DNA from: Phoronis australis | Lineage: Eukaryota > Phoronida > Phoronidae | DNA: 64,000 bases | Reading direction: 5' to 3' | NCBI GenBank assembly: GCA_002633005.1 | Contig: NMRA01000358.1 | Span: 231,775-295,774 of the forward strand | Shown here: positions 11,776-20,655 of the stretch, piece by piece | Position numbering within the stretch: the first letter of the stretch is position 1 | Layout of the letters: each line of letters begins with the position of its first letter | The notes under the pieces: model-generated | The model's input: the letters and a program-made list of their open reading frames with translations, nothing else | The model's database searches: none | What the model was told of the DNA's origin: nothing | Program-made: the position numbers and the translations under genes

Positions 11776-12658
11776 CTGTAAAGAATGATGGGGCTCAAGT
11801 AGGTATCATCACACAGCTCTTGTAGAGTATTATTCAAATATGGACCGATTCCGAGGGTGATATCAGGTCACCTGGACCGTGAGAGAAAGATAGCAATGTT
11901 GCCCGACCCCTGCCGAATACCAATTCGTTTCCGGAGCATTATACGTCCACAGATGCTTCTTTCCTCTAATTTTTTAACTGTTATTAATTAGGCACACGTT
12001 ACCTGTTTTGATGCACTGTCAGCATTTGCTCACTTTGTTTACTATACTCCCATGAGACATTGGTGGGCATTCTTACTGCGCTGATGCCACCATTCGTCGA
12101 CCAGACAAAGTAGAAGGTCACGTGCCGAAACGATGCCAAAAACTTCCCGTCAGATCGGGGAGGCATCTTTATTGCAATGCTACGGCGACTTAAATGGTCC
12201 TAAAATGCGCGTTAAATCCCCATAATCGTGATGCAACGGTCACCTTTGTCACGGGGTTCTTTGGACAATACGGAACAAACCTCGATCTGTTGGTCAACCG
12301 CCTCGTAACGGAAGCCACTGCGTTTTAACCAATCAAGGTGCAAAGCACTTAGTGATCACGTGATGATTAAAGCTGCTGCTGATACAGCTGCTCTTTCGTG
12401 GCCGACGTACCCTTATTCAGAAATGAATGTGAGTCTTGCATAGTACCTGCAGCGCGCGTGCCCTTGGCTGTCTAACAAGCACACTCTGTTTTCTTGGCAG
12501 TTGCGTCTCTGGCACTGAAGCTGTATATACGAAGTAACCGATGAAACGTTAACAGCTTCGGAACCTGTCTTGGTAAAGGTGGGTGCACTTACACTAAGTG
12601 GTCTGGCGGAAACAGCAAGACTGACAAAGATAACTACAGTTACACACCAGTCCCCCAT
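11635..12658 (-). CDS. Gene A: small EGF-like single-pass membrane protein (partial model)
   Basis: Two exons are joined across a 671-bp intron with phase 2 on both sides. The product begins with a signal peptide, followed by a Ser/Thr-rich stretch, one six-cysteine EGF-like module, a short stalk with Trp-Glu-Val-Gly-Leu, one transmembrane helix (about 23 hydrophobic residues) and a basic stop-transfer (KRNKH). EGF cysteine spacing is C-x3-C-x5-C-x8-C-x-C-x8-C, split by the intron between Cys4 and Cys5. The second exon ends at a GT donor in phase 2, so at least one tail exon lies at lower coordinates and was not found. The layout resembles membrane-anchored EGF-receptor ligand precursors, but a ligand role is only inference. 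The start was chosen at the Met-Gly-Asp-Trp that aligns with gene B. Confidence 0.6.
11776..12446 (-). other. Gene A intron
   Basis: This 671-bp intron has a GTACTA donor side and a TTTACAG acceptor side on the minus strand. I see no repeat or other gene in it. Confidence 0.5.
12447..12658 (-). CDS. Gene A exon 1: signal peptide and EGF cysteines 1-4
   Basis: It starts at MGDWCV; an in-frame Met 13 codons upstream also exists, but the hydrophobic core (VTVVIFVSLAVSA) directly follows this one. The exon carries CQRRNC, then ENRVC and GHARC, and ends in phase 2 at CAG|GTACTA. Its length is 212 bp. Confidence 0.6.
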
Positions 12659-13452
12659 TTCGCCCACCGAGACGCTGCCAGTGTTCGCCGAATGCAAGCC
12701 TTGTAAGCAACGAGTACTGAACCCAGTTCATCTGTTTTCATTCACGTGACATCATTTTTACAACGGCAATGACAAATACCTGAATGCACCAGCATTATCG
12801 GTCAGCATTCATAGCGGAACTATCTGACGAGACCAAGCATCACCACTTATTTACAGAGAAGTCATGTGTTTAACACTCGCCTGTTCCACTGAGGTGCAGT
12901 GTAAAACCTGAGCACGACTACTTCCTCGCTGACGGGACACCTCCGTCTACAAACTCTTCACTGTCCTGTAGTATTTTAGTGTAGTCAGGGAATCTACCGT
13001 GACGCTTTATGAGGCCCCGAGCACCAGAGGGGCCCCCAACTAATACGGTATAAGGCTCTGCACACGCCAACATTTCGTTTTCGACTTTTTATCAAAATCG
13101 TAAACTGCTAATCGGATTACGTAGTGACAGCAATCCAAAGACGTAGTTCATTGAAAATCAGACGTCCTTTATTTCAATCAAGTCGCATTCGGCTTTTTCG
13201 CTTGAACATTCCAGTCGCAACACCTGCCTCCACAATCAGATTAGTCGTATACGACAGTCAATTACAAAACTGTTTCGAATGGGACTTTAAGACTGCTTTC
13301 TCTACATTCCGATTTTCGTGTAAGACTCTAGACGAAGTTTTAGATCGAAAAGCGTGTCGGAACACGTGTCTATACTGTCCGGTTAGTCGTAAACGACGGT
13401 CACAAACATTGCTGAGCCGTTTACAAAAATCGGAAACGTGTATGCGGAACTT

Positions 13453-13864
13453 CTGTGCCCGGTTGCATGAAACAGTCCTAAACAGGGACTCAGCTAAGTT
13501 CCCTAAATCTGTTCGGTATTTGAGTCATTCTTTAATCACAGATGTTATTTTTTATTATTTCATCTTGACGATGAGCTCCTCTCAGACTAGTGATATAACT
13601 AAAACTAAGCTCTGACTTCAATGAAAACAAATAGGGACTTAGTTCTGAAATTAGGGACGCTGCATGAAAACCTATTTATTTTCGACAATATTGAAATTTC
13701 AATGTAGAGTTCACTCTCGATTTGTATCAAAGACAAAAACTGACGTACAAACTAAAATAGTAGAAGAAAAGACAATCATTTTTTCACAAGTCCACAAATA
13801 CGCAGTAGATCTAGGGAACTTAGTTGAGTCCCTATGTGGGACTGTTTCATGCAACCGGGCACAG
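13453..13864. mobile_element. ~410-bp MITE (CTGTGCCCGGTTGCATGAAA ends), copy 1
   Basis: The terminal inverted repeats extend about 70 bp with scattered mismatches: CTGTGCCCGGTTGCATGAAA on the left and its reverse complement on the right, followed inward by 'gggactcaactaagttccct' on both arms. The interior is AT-rich and noncoding. Other copies are at 36534-36860 (right end lost) and 38638-39054. Target duplication is not clear. An ORF at 13124-13615 runs through the left arm and is not a gene. Confidence 0.8.
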
Positions 13865-13919
13865 GGCCCCTGCATCTACTAACAGCGGTAGGGGTGCTGT
13901 TCAAAGTATTGAAGAGCGT

Positions 13920-14045
13920 GGAAATCTGGGTAGAGTTCAATAGCTGTCTCGCCGCGGGAAAAATCTTACACAAAATCACGCGCTCTCATTGAAGATACAC
14001 AGCAATATCCCAGCGTATTTTAGTAGCTTTTTAGTGAGGTACTAA
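13920..14045. repeat. Dispersed repeat fragment (matches 28108-28232)
   Basis: The block runs from 'gggtagagttcaatagctgtctc' to 'gtgaggtact'. It matches 28108-28232 in the same orientation, with shared 'tctcatt', 'atacac' and 'gcaatatc' landmarks. The nature of the element is unknown. Confidence 0.55.
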
Positions 14046-15718
14046 CGTTACTGCACTCAACCCAGATGTGCGTTTCGTAGATTCAACAAAAGCAATACCA
14101 CACAAAAACTCGAGTACAAATTGAGTGTTTCGCTCGGCAAAATACTACCGTGCCGTGATTGATCGACGAATTTGGGATGTGTTGATGTCCGAATTCGTTG
14201 CGTCCGTTCTAAAGCTTGCTCACCTCGAGCAAATATGATTGGAAGTTGCTAGAGAAAGCACATTTTGTGGGTGAGTTAGTTTGTGTCTGCATTAAGCTTA
14301 GACGCTCTTGACGCAAACTTGAGTAGGCCAGCAGCTGTTTACTTTGACAGTTCTACGACCTTTTTGCAACTTGTTTAAAAACATGTTTTGTTGTTGACTG
14401 AAACATAAGAGCACAAACACTGTCGTGAAGTTGAAGTGCATGTACTTACAAGTATGTTGTATAGAACTTATCTCTATGGAAACCTCGTCGGTGAATTTAA
14501 ATTTAACATGCGCGTGCGTCAAACGAAATAAGTGGGGCTTGCTTTGTCAATGATACTTCAATGATTTGTAGAAAAGGATCGATTTACCCTCAAGAAACAG
14601 AACTATCAAAAAATAATCTATTCAAGTATTTACGGATAGATGATCTTCGATGGTGAATTAGCCAAGACACGTTTTCACTCTACGATAGGTTGTTGAAATA
14701 GATGTATTGTTGCTTGTAAATCTACAAAAACATCAAAAATCAAAATTTCCCACGTAGTATAGTTCTCGAATAAGTCACTCATTTGGCACATGGAATGCAT
14801 TTTAAGAATTGGCAAGGGTAGCAATGAAAAACAGAGATATCATTTTATACAATAAATGCACTGCCACGAAGGTCGGCATTGATCTAAGTTAGAAATAATT
14901 ACTACAAACGTTTTTTATCTAAAGAAGTAAGTACGTTTCACATTGACGGGAAGGCTTCTGTTAAAAATGCGTTAGTCAAACTAACGACACGTTGGGTATG
15001 AGAGGGTGGAAGTTAATAATTGTTGGCGAAAGAGTCTCGCTGTCCAACGAATTATTCTCAAGGCCAGGTGGCTGAACGGTCACACAAACTTACGCCGCCA
15101 CAAAAATAAAGATTTTAAGTAAAACCGCCAGCTGTTCCCCCAGGCTAAATTTTATGTATTTCATAGATTCAAAGCCACGGACTCGGTTTCTAGCATAATA
15201 TTATTATTGCAGAGGCACAGTTACAAAAATTTCTTGAGAAATTGATGATATTTTGCAAACTTATGCTTGGATTCCTGAAGTTGATCTGACTCTGGGCTCG
15301 ACACCAGTTTACCAGAGTGACTGCGACGCCTCAGTGAACCGCTTCCTGTTGGCGCCCCACTCAGGTGCACCCGTAAGCTGCACCTGTTGAAGATCCTACT
15401 CAGGTGCACTCGAATGTTTTCTTGGAGGATTCAAGTCGGAGAGGATACCCACACAGTCCACACGAGGTAGCCTCTTTATCTGCGGTCGCGCGATGACAAA
15501 CTGAAATGAAAGAAGTCATAATCTTCGGCGTACGTGAGGAGAGTCAATTCATGCCTACGTATTCTACCGTCGATCCATTCACAGATTCTGCCGTACTTTA
15601 TTTTGTCTCTCTATATCGGTTGTCTCTCAGTCTATTGGTAGTTAAGTTTTCGTTTTTGGACAACAAAATAGGTTCCTCAGCCATTAGTCATATGATTTGA
15701 ATCTGATTCCGCCAGTAG
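14046..15718. other. Intergenic, no confident feature
   Basis: This is mostly AT-rich unique sequence. A minus-strand ORF at 15221-15409 has an Arg/Ser-rich end and an acceptor-like CCAACAG at about 15352, so a terminal exon is conceivable, but nothing ties it to a gene. A short direct repeat, 'gtgcacctgagt', occurs twice in it on the minus strand. Confidence 0.4.
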
Positions 15719-16016
15719 CCAGTGGCGGATTTAGGGGAGGGGGGGCAAGGGAGCCATGCCCCCCCCGCCCCTAAAACTGTACCAGACACCATTTGGGAGT
15801 TTGGTTGCGAACTGCTGACTAGCACAGCGGGCGAATAAACAGTGCATAGGCCCTGAACAAACCCCGTTTACCGTTTTTTTTTAGTAAAAAGGTCAGCAAA
15901 CACAAAGTTCGAGACCCCTGCATCCGTACGTGTTAGGCTGGGCGCGCGCATCTGCCGAAATTCTGCTTATTCCTGTGCCCTGCCCCCCCAACTCAAAATC
16001 CTGGATCCGCCCGTGG
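15719..16016. mobile_element. ~300-bp element with CCAGTGGCGGAT-type ends, copy 1
   Basis: The left end is CCAGTGGCGGATTTAGG and the reverse-complemented right end is CCACGGGCGGATCCAGG, an imperfect terminal inverted repeat. Runs of G and C lie just inside each end. An inverted copy occurs at 45638-45898, including shared internal sequence such as 'gcgcgcgcatctgccgaaatt'. It is noncoding and possibly hAT-related, judging only by the terminal style. Confidence 0.65.
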
Positions 16017-16784
16017 TAGCATTTAGATGGAACAGAACTGATTCCTGTCTGACTCATACCGGCTTCGCAACGACAGGAGCTAAATTTTTAAGTGAAGTGC
16101 AGAAGTTTTATGATTTATGTTTTTTGTTTTTTTCCATTAAGGACTTGTTCAACAAATGGCCAAATTAATAATAAGTGCCTCAGGCTTGAAATGATCTAAA
16201 CAGTCAGCTCCAATCAACTTACTGAATAGATATTTGTAAACATACGCGCATATGCATTTAATATGGTAAATCTTATTTAAAGTGAGTCGGAGGATTATTG
16301 ATGAAGAACTATATCAATGTAATTTTTCCACAACTGGTTGTGAAAAAAGTCACCCGTCTGAGCTACATGTTTTGCTTATCTTTTCTATGGGTCTGAGCTC
16401 ACTCACCACAGGTTGTCTACCAGCGGTTATTCCTACCTTTGTTTCTGTGTCTAGTTTTGCCAAATTTGGGACGAAAGTGACTTCTGCAGGTAAAACAGAG
16501 TCCTTTCGGCGGAACATCACTTTGGACGACCGTCTGATACAATGATATTTCGAAGCGCCAATGGTTTCCTAAAATATATAAACTACATACGCTCACATTC
16601 AGCCTATGTTAGACACGTAACCTGTCTGTAAATAAGTACTCACATGTGTATGTATGATGGATGACAACGAAGGACTAATCAGTGAAATACCGAAGAAAAA
16701 TGCTGAAAAAGCACCCCTTCCCCTCCTGAAAGGCACTATTGCTCTTTTGTAATGTGCGGAAGGATGACAAAACCCCGAAAACAA
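16017..16784. other. Intergenic, no confident feature
   Basis: I see no terminal repeats or coding exon here. An 87-codon ORF at 16282-16545 has no signal peptide or recognisable domain and is treated as chance. Confidence 0.45.
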
Positions 16785-17280
16785 TAAAATTGGCCACCAG
16801 ATGGCGCAGAATACGTAAAAAGTGCCCGAAATGTAAAGACGATTTCATAATAGAAATCTATTTGTTAAATTTCATGAAAATCAGCCAATAAAGATAGAGA
16901 GGAAAACCTAAACATAAAATTGCCACTGTGGGACGCAGAACGATCCATCCGACGGTGGTCGTCATCCGTTGTTATCACACTTGAAATTTCACACAAATCC
17001 TGCAAAGAATTAATGAAATATTGCAGAGCACCAAGAAAACAAAACTGGATTGCTACTAGGAAGCGCCAAAATAGTCAGGTGCGTTCAAAAATCGACGTCA
17101 ATTTGCCGTGGTCCTTTGTAGGAACTCGTCTACTAATTTTGATGATGATTTTTCGAGTAGTTCAGAGGATGAGAGGTGGAAGTCAAAAACGGAATCGAAA
17201 GTAATATGAATGGCCACTAGATAGCGCGTAACCAGTCGAATCTGTCTGAAACTTGGATGGTGTTGCCTATCTGTTAACCT
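16785..17280. repeat. Degenerate ~125-bp tandem repeat with CTCF-like motifs, copy 2
   Basis: Units open near 16790, 16917, 17046 and 17207 with variants of 'attgccactagatggcgcag'. The first contains CCACCAGATGGCGC, which fits the published CTCF core CCASYAGRKGGCRS at every position. Later units are more diverged (CCACTAGATAGCGC near 17211). A second array is at 5341-5740. Confidence 0.6.
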
Positions 17281-17465
17281 CCGACGACGCAAGGGTAAAC
17301 GAAAAAAATAGAATCGCCAACTGGCGATACAGCGGTAGCCGGATCGGTGCGAAGTGGTGACACAGTAAGTACGTAAGTTACGAAACAGTCGCTTCCCTTG
17401 CTTTTTCGTTCCCGCAAAGACGCCTGCAGATTTTCAGTCCCAATCCCGTTATATAACAAGTTGTC
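17274..17465 (-). CDS. Gene B candidate last exon
   Basis: A pyrimidine-rich tract ending GTGTCAAG precedes an open stretch of 63 codons with a TAA stop at 17274-17276. Entry phase is 0, as required by exon 3. The encoded tail is DNLLYNGIG..., with a basic RERKSKG segment. The acceptor is AAG rather than CAG and no homology supports it, so this is the weakest part of the model. Confidence 0.3.
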   Translation of the reverse strand, partial: DNLLYNGIGTENLQASLRERKSKGSDCFVTYVLTVSPLRTDPATAVSPVGDSIFFVYPCVVGG

Positions 17466-19557
17466 CTTGACACGAGAGATGATGTGAGAACACAAATAAT
17501 GAAACTAAAACAACGATTCAGTCACTCAGACACCACTACTGTGGTGGCATTTTTCCAAGTGTTCACAGCATCACACTACCAGTAGGAAGAATTGTTGAAA
17601 AGTTTTGATTAGGCCATGAAAGTGTCCCAATATTTTCTCAGCCTGGTAAGTATCCATTATGGAAAGCGTTACTTACCTAAACACAAGCAATCACATTTGA
17701 TCATCATTGAGACTTTCATTTGTCATGGTGGGCGACTGACGTCATCGTAATAACCTAGTTATGCAGATTGTCGTACGGAATTGCCTTGCAACTGGAACCG
17801 GGTTCCTGTCGCATAAGTACTACCTAGCAGCAATTTGAGCAACTGTAGGTCATTTTGATGAAGCCGGCCGTCCTTTAATGAAGAAAGTCTCAACCTGGTT
17901 ACGTTCGGATTACTCTTTTCACAATGGTCTCCAGTTATTCCTTAGTCAGATTGAACGCGATTTCTGGATAAGAAAGATCTAAAAGGTCGCTGTCTCTTCA
18001 GACCAATCTTATAAATTTCAGGTCATGTTATGACCTGAATTGAAATTTTATGAGCTTGTACTGAACTTGAAATGGTCCGAGTTCTGAAGAAGTAATGAAA
18101 TGCCTCTTATTCCTCGAGTCCATAGATCACATCTTAACATGAGAAGACCAATTTTACAACGACAAATGACATTGATCTAAACTTGTTTTTATACAAAACG
18201 TGGGTATAATGCTGCTGTAATTTTGTTTTAATAAATGTACAGTTAAGAGTAAGCGAAATGTGCTAAACTGACCAAAAACGCCTTCGAAAAAGGCAATTTT
18301 GTCCTTTAAATGTGAATCAAGTATACGTTCATGACAGATGTACTAAAAATACGAATGGCGTTTTCTATTTTCGCGGTCATTAATAGGTGAAGTCTCCCCG
18401 ATGATATCGTAACAATTGCGTTTCCCGTGCTTTTGATGTTTGTTATTTGTGTATACTTACAGCGCAGGCGAAACTCTCAACGTCGTCTGAAGTGTTACTG
18501 TTGCTGTTGTTGCTGTTACTGTTACGACAAGTGTTGTCAAGTTCACTCGGGTTTTGAGTAGTGAACTGGAAACCTTGAGTATCTTCGAAAATGTTCTCTG
18601 AATGCGCATCGCTGAAATGTTTAAACAGCAATTTAAAAATTGAAAAAAAAACGAGCCTGGTAATACAATTCTTAGGTGTTCAACAAAACGGTTGTCATTA
18701 ACTGGTTTTCAAGAACATTAGACAATTCGTAACTTTATTTCCGGTATCTCTGCAACTTTGCACGTGCCCTTTGAGAAGTGCGTTTTTGGTTACATTACCC
18801 ACCTACTCAAGATGTGAATTTGTGGTCAGTGTTACCAACCTCCAGTCAAAAAACCGTTTGCCATTCGTGGTTCAGAACTACCTTAGAGGTGCAGCGCTCG
18901 GTCAGGGTGCCACTTACCTGTGGTTGTGGTTGTACTTGTTCATGTGACCTGCTCTCGCTTTGGAGATCAACTTCACTGACAGTACAATCACGATAACCAG
19001 GAGTGCGACCAGCAATGATCCGCCAACATAGAAGACCAGTCCAACCTCCCACACTTCAATGCATCTGTCAAAACTGTTGACAGAAAAAAGGAGAGAAGTT
19101 CACGTGCAAGTTCTCTTTGGGACAGATCCCAGTGTACAACACACGTACTTCCTAGTCTCGCGAGGTCATAGCTCCGAATTTTTCAATATAAAAACTTTTT
19201 AACTGAGATTGAAACCCAAATCAAACATTTGCCATATATGTGACACATGGTTATGATGCTGTGTTTGGGCTGAAAAGTGTCGTTCGTAATGTACCGTTCG
19301 TCAAATGTACGAATCAGACTTTGCCACAACTACTCAATATGATAATTGTTAGCCCAGGAACTCCTAGGATGTGCCCTGACTAAAGAAAATTTTCAATGTC
19401 GACCTTTCAAATGAAGACTGGGCTACATAGGCCTATAGGGCCTTTAGGCCTACCTGCAACTTGTGTTGGACGCGGTAGCCTTGGTGTTCATCAGTACTAG
19501 TGCTCTGGTTAAAACTTTCAAGTTGAAAGCAATGACGATAATCAACCAGTTGCCCAT
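17274..19557 (-). CDS. Gene B: single-pass membrane protein, paralogue of gene A
   Basis: Three linked minus-strand exons plus a weaker fourth give a signal peptide (MGNWLIIVIAFNLKVL), a short ectodomain, the stalk motif RCIEVWEVGL, a transmembrane helix, and a cytoplasmic tail rich in Asn and Ser. Splice phases are 2/2 for exons 1-2 and 2-3, as in gene A, and the sequence around the membrane is clearly related (C-x3-WEVGL in both). Unlike gene A, only two ectodomain cysteines are visible, so the EGF module is missing or sits in an exon I could not find. It may be a diverged paralogue or a decaying copy. Function is unknown. Confidence 0.5.
18017..18039. promoter_or_regulatory. Inverted AGGTCA half-sites (nuclear-receptor-like)
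   Basis: A perfect 10-bp palindrome with a 3-bp spacer (TTCAGGTCAT gtt ATGACCTGAA) places two AGGTCA half-sites head to head with 5 bp between hexamers. It lies in the intron between gene B exons 3 and 4. AGGTCA is the half-site of many nuclear receptors. The site may also be chance. Confidence 0.3.
18461..18611 (-). CDS. Gene B exon 3: cytoplasmic tail
   Basis: The acceptor is ACATTTCAG and entry is phase 2, in agreement with exon 2. It encodes an acidic stretch (SENIFEDTQGF) followed by an Asn/Ser homopolymer-like run and TSDDVESF. The donor is GCGCT|GTAAGT in phase 0. The tail has no recognised domain. The Asn/Ser run comes from AAC/AGC codons and is likely variable in length. Confidence 0.55.
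18918..19073 (-). CDS. Gene B exon 2: stalk and transmembrane helix
   Basis: The acceptor is a strong tract ending CTGTCAACAG. The exon encodes FDRCIEVWEVGL, a helix of about 24 residues (VFYVGGSLLVALLVIVIVL), then a Lys/Arg-containing inner stretch and a His/Asn-rich end. The donor is CACAG|GTAAGT in phase 2. Confidence 0.65.
19454..19557 (-). CDS. Gene B exon 1: signal peptide
   Basis: It starts MGNWLIIV, parallel to MGDWCVTV of gene A, and ends in phase 2 after a Cys codon at TGCAG|GTAGGC. The exon is 104 bp, about half the length of gene A exon 1. Confidence 0.5.
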
Positions 19558-19659
19558 TTCTACAGGGTCTGTAAGACATGCAAGGATATTTTGGGTGAGA
19601 ACAGCTGAGAGGTCTAATCACCGTGGAATTCAAACATATGTTTTATTTAAATTTGGATG

Positions 19660-19815
19660 ATTTCCTTCTGTCTCCGTTTCAGTCCGTTCCTCAGCCCTTC
19701 CCTCCGCTCAGTCCGTTCCTCAGCCCTTCCCTGCGCCTCTCTCCTCGCCCTCCTTACCTGTTTCCTGCCTCCCCTCCACCCCCGATCATCCCCTTCCCTT
19801 CCCTTGCCTACCAAC
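19660..19815. repeat. CT-rich low-complexity tract
   Basis: The tract is almost purely C and T on the plus strand, with a 'cagtccgttcctcagccctt' unit repeated. ORFs through it give Ser/Pro/Leu-only proteins and are not genes. A 'tgggtgagaacagc' block borders it (19593) and also a second CT tract (21208). Confidence 0.8.
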
Positions 19816-19895
19816 TGCATCAATATTCGGGCTCCTGGTTAGCCAATTGTGTTTAGTACGCACAAACCACGCATACAAAACGGGGGTGTTCACAA

Positions 19896-20255
19896 TTAAG
19901 GTTTTGACATTTTAAAGTGGACACAAACACATGATCCGTCCAAGAAGGTGGACTCTTCATTTAGACTTATACTTGTCGCAATATAATTGGTCTTAACTTT
20001 TTCCTTACTCTGGTGATAAATCAAGTTTTCAAAGAACTGGCAATCTGTTATTCCTTTATAATCCGGCGGTAGAACCTCAAATTTCCATGGAACCTTACAA
20101 TGTCTCCTTACAACTTGATACGCTGATTCAAATGAGACTGAGTGGCTAGTTACTACCGGCTTAGCTTTCTTACACTGTTTAAATTCAATGATGGACGACA
20201 AGACGGCACCCACGTGTGATGAGAATATAAATTGCATTATAACTTCTGATCTCAT
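19896..20255 (-). CDS. Hypothetical ORF, 119 codons
   Basis: This is an open frame just upstream of gene B on the same strand. Composition is protein-like, with a Cys-x-Cys near the C-terminus, but no signal peptide, domain or splice evidence is visible. It could be a single-exon gene, part of a transposon, or chance. Confidence 0.2.
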   Translation of the reverse strand: MRSEVIMQFIFSSHVGAVLSSIIEFKQCKKAKPVVTSHSVSFESAYQVVRRHCKVPWKFEVLPPDYKGITDCQFFENLIYHQSKEKVKTNYIATSISLNEESTFLDGSCVCVHFKMSKP

Positions 20256-20361
20256 AACTACACTTGGAAAATGACTTCGGCATGAATGGTTATGTTTGGA
20301 AAGTCAAGCAATCCGATTCTGTGGTTATTGTATCAGTTGGAAGTAAGCAGAACGATCCAAA

Positions 20362-20628
20362 TTAGAACGCAGAGCACACAGGCAGGTCAAGTTTTTTTAT
20401 AGAAAAGCAAACATGTATCATACACCCACTGCATACATACATACAGCATACACTTCCACAATAAAACTGCTTTAGCAACGTAATTTGAATTTTAAGTGAT
20501 CTTGCTAATTCAAATTCAGATTTTTTGTTATTGAAAACACAGGAGTTCATATCGAAATCTCTGTCCCGGAGGAAATTCAGGTTATCATCACACCCGGCAG
20601 CCATTTTATCGGCCAAGTTGGATTCTGA
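20362..20628 (-). CDS. Possible terminal exon, unknown gene
   Basis: A good acceptor (GCTTGTATTTTCAG) is followed by an open stretch containing MAAGCDDNLNFLRDRDFDM and ending at a stop at 20362-20364. Entry would be phase 1. No upstream exon was identified. The C-terminal half, after the ITLLKQF stretch, looks random. Confidence 0.2.
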   Translation of the reverse strand, partial: SESNLADKMAAGCDDNLNFLRDRDFDMNSCVFNNKKSEFELARSLKIQITLLKQFYCGSVCCMYVCSGCMIHVCFSIKKLDLPVCSAF

Positions 20629-20655
20629 AAATACAAGCAAGTGGCAACTGGCCAC

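Noticed and set aside
13124-13615. 163-codon plus-strand ORF
   Set aside because: It runs into the left arm of the 410-bp MITE, contains repeated palindromic 'ttagtcgta' sequence, and has no domain or signal peptide.
15221-15409. Minus-strand ORF as a tail exon of gene B
   Set aside because: An acceptor-like site exists, but the phase (1) does not match exon 3 (phase 0), and the candidate at 17274 fits better.
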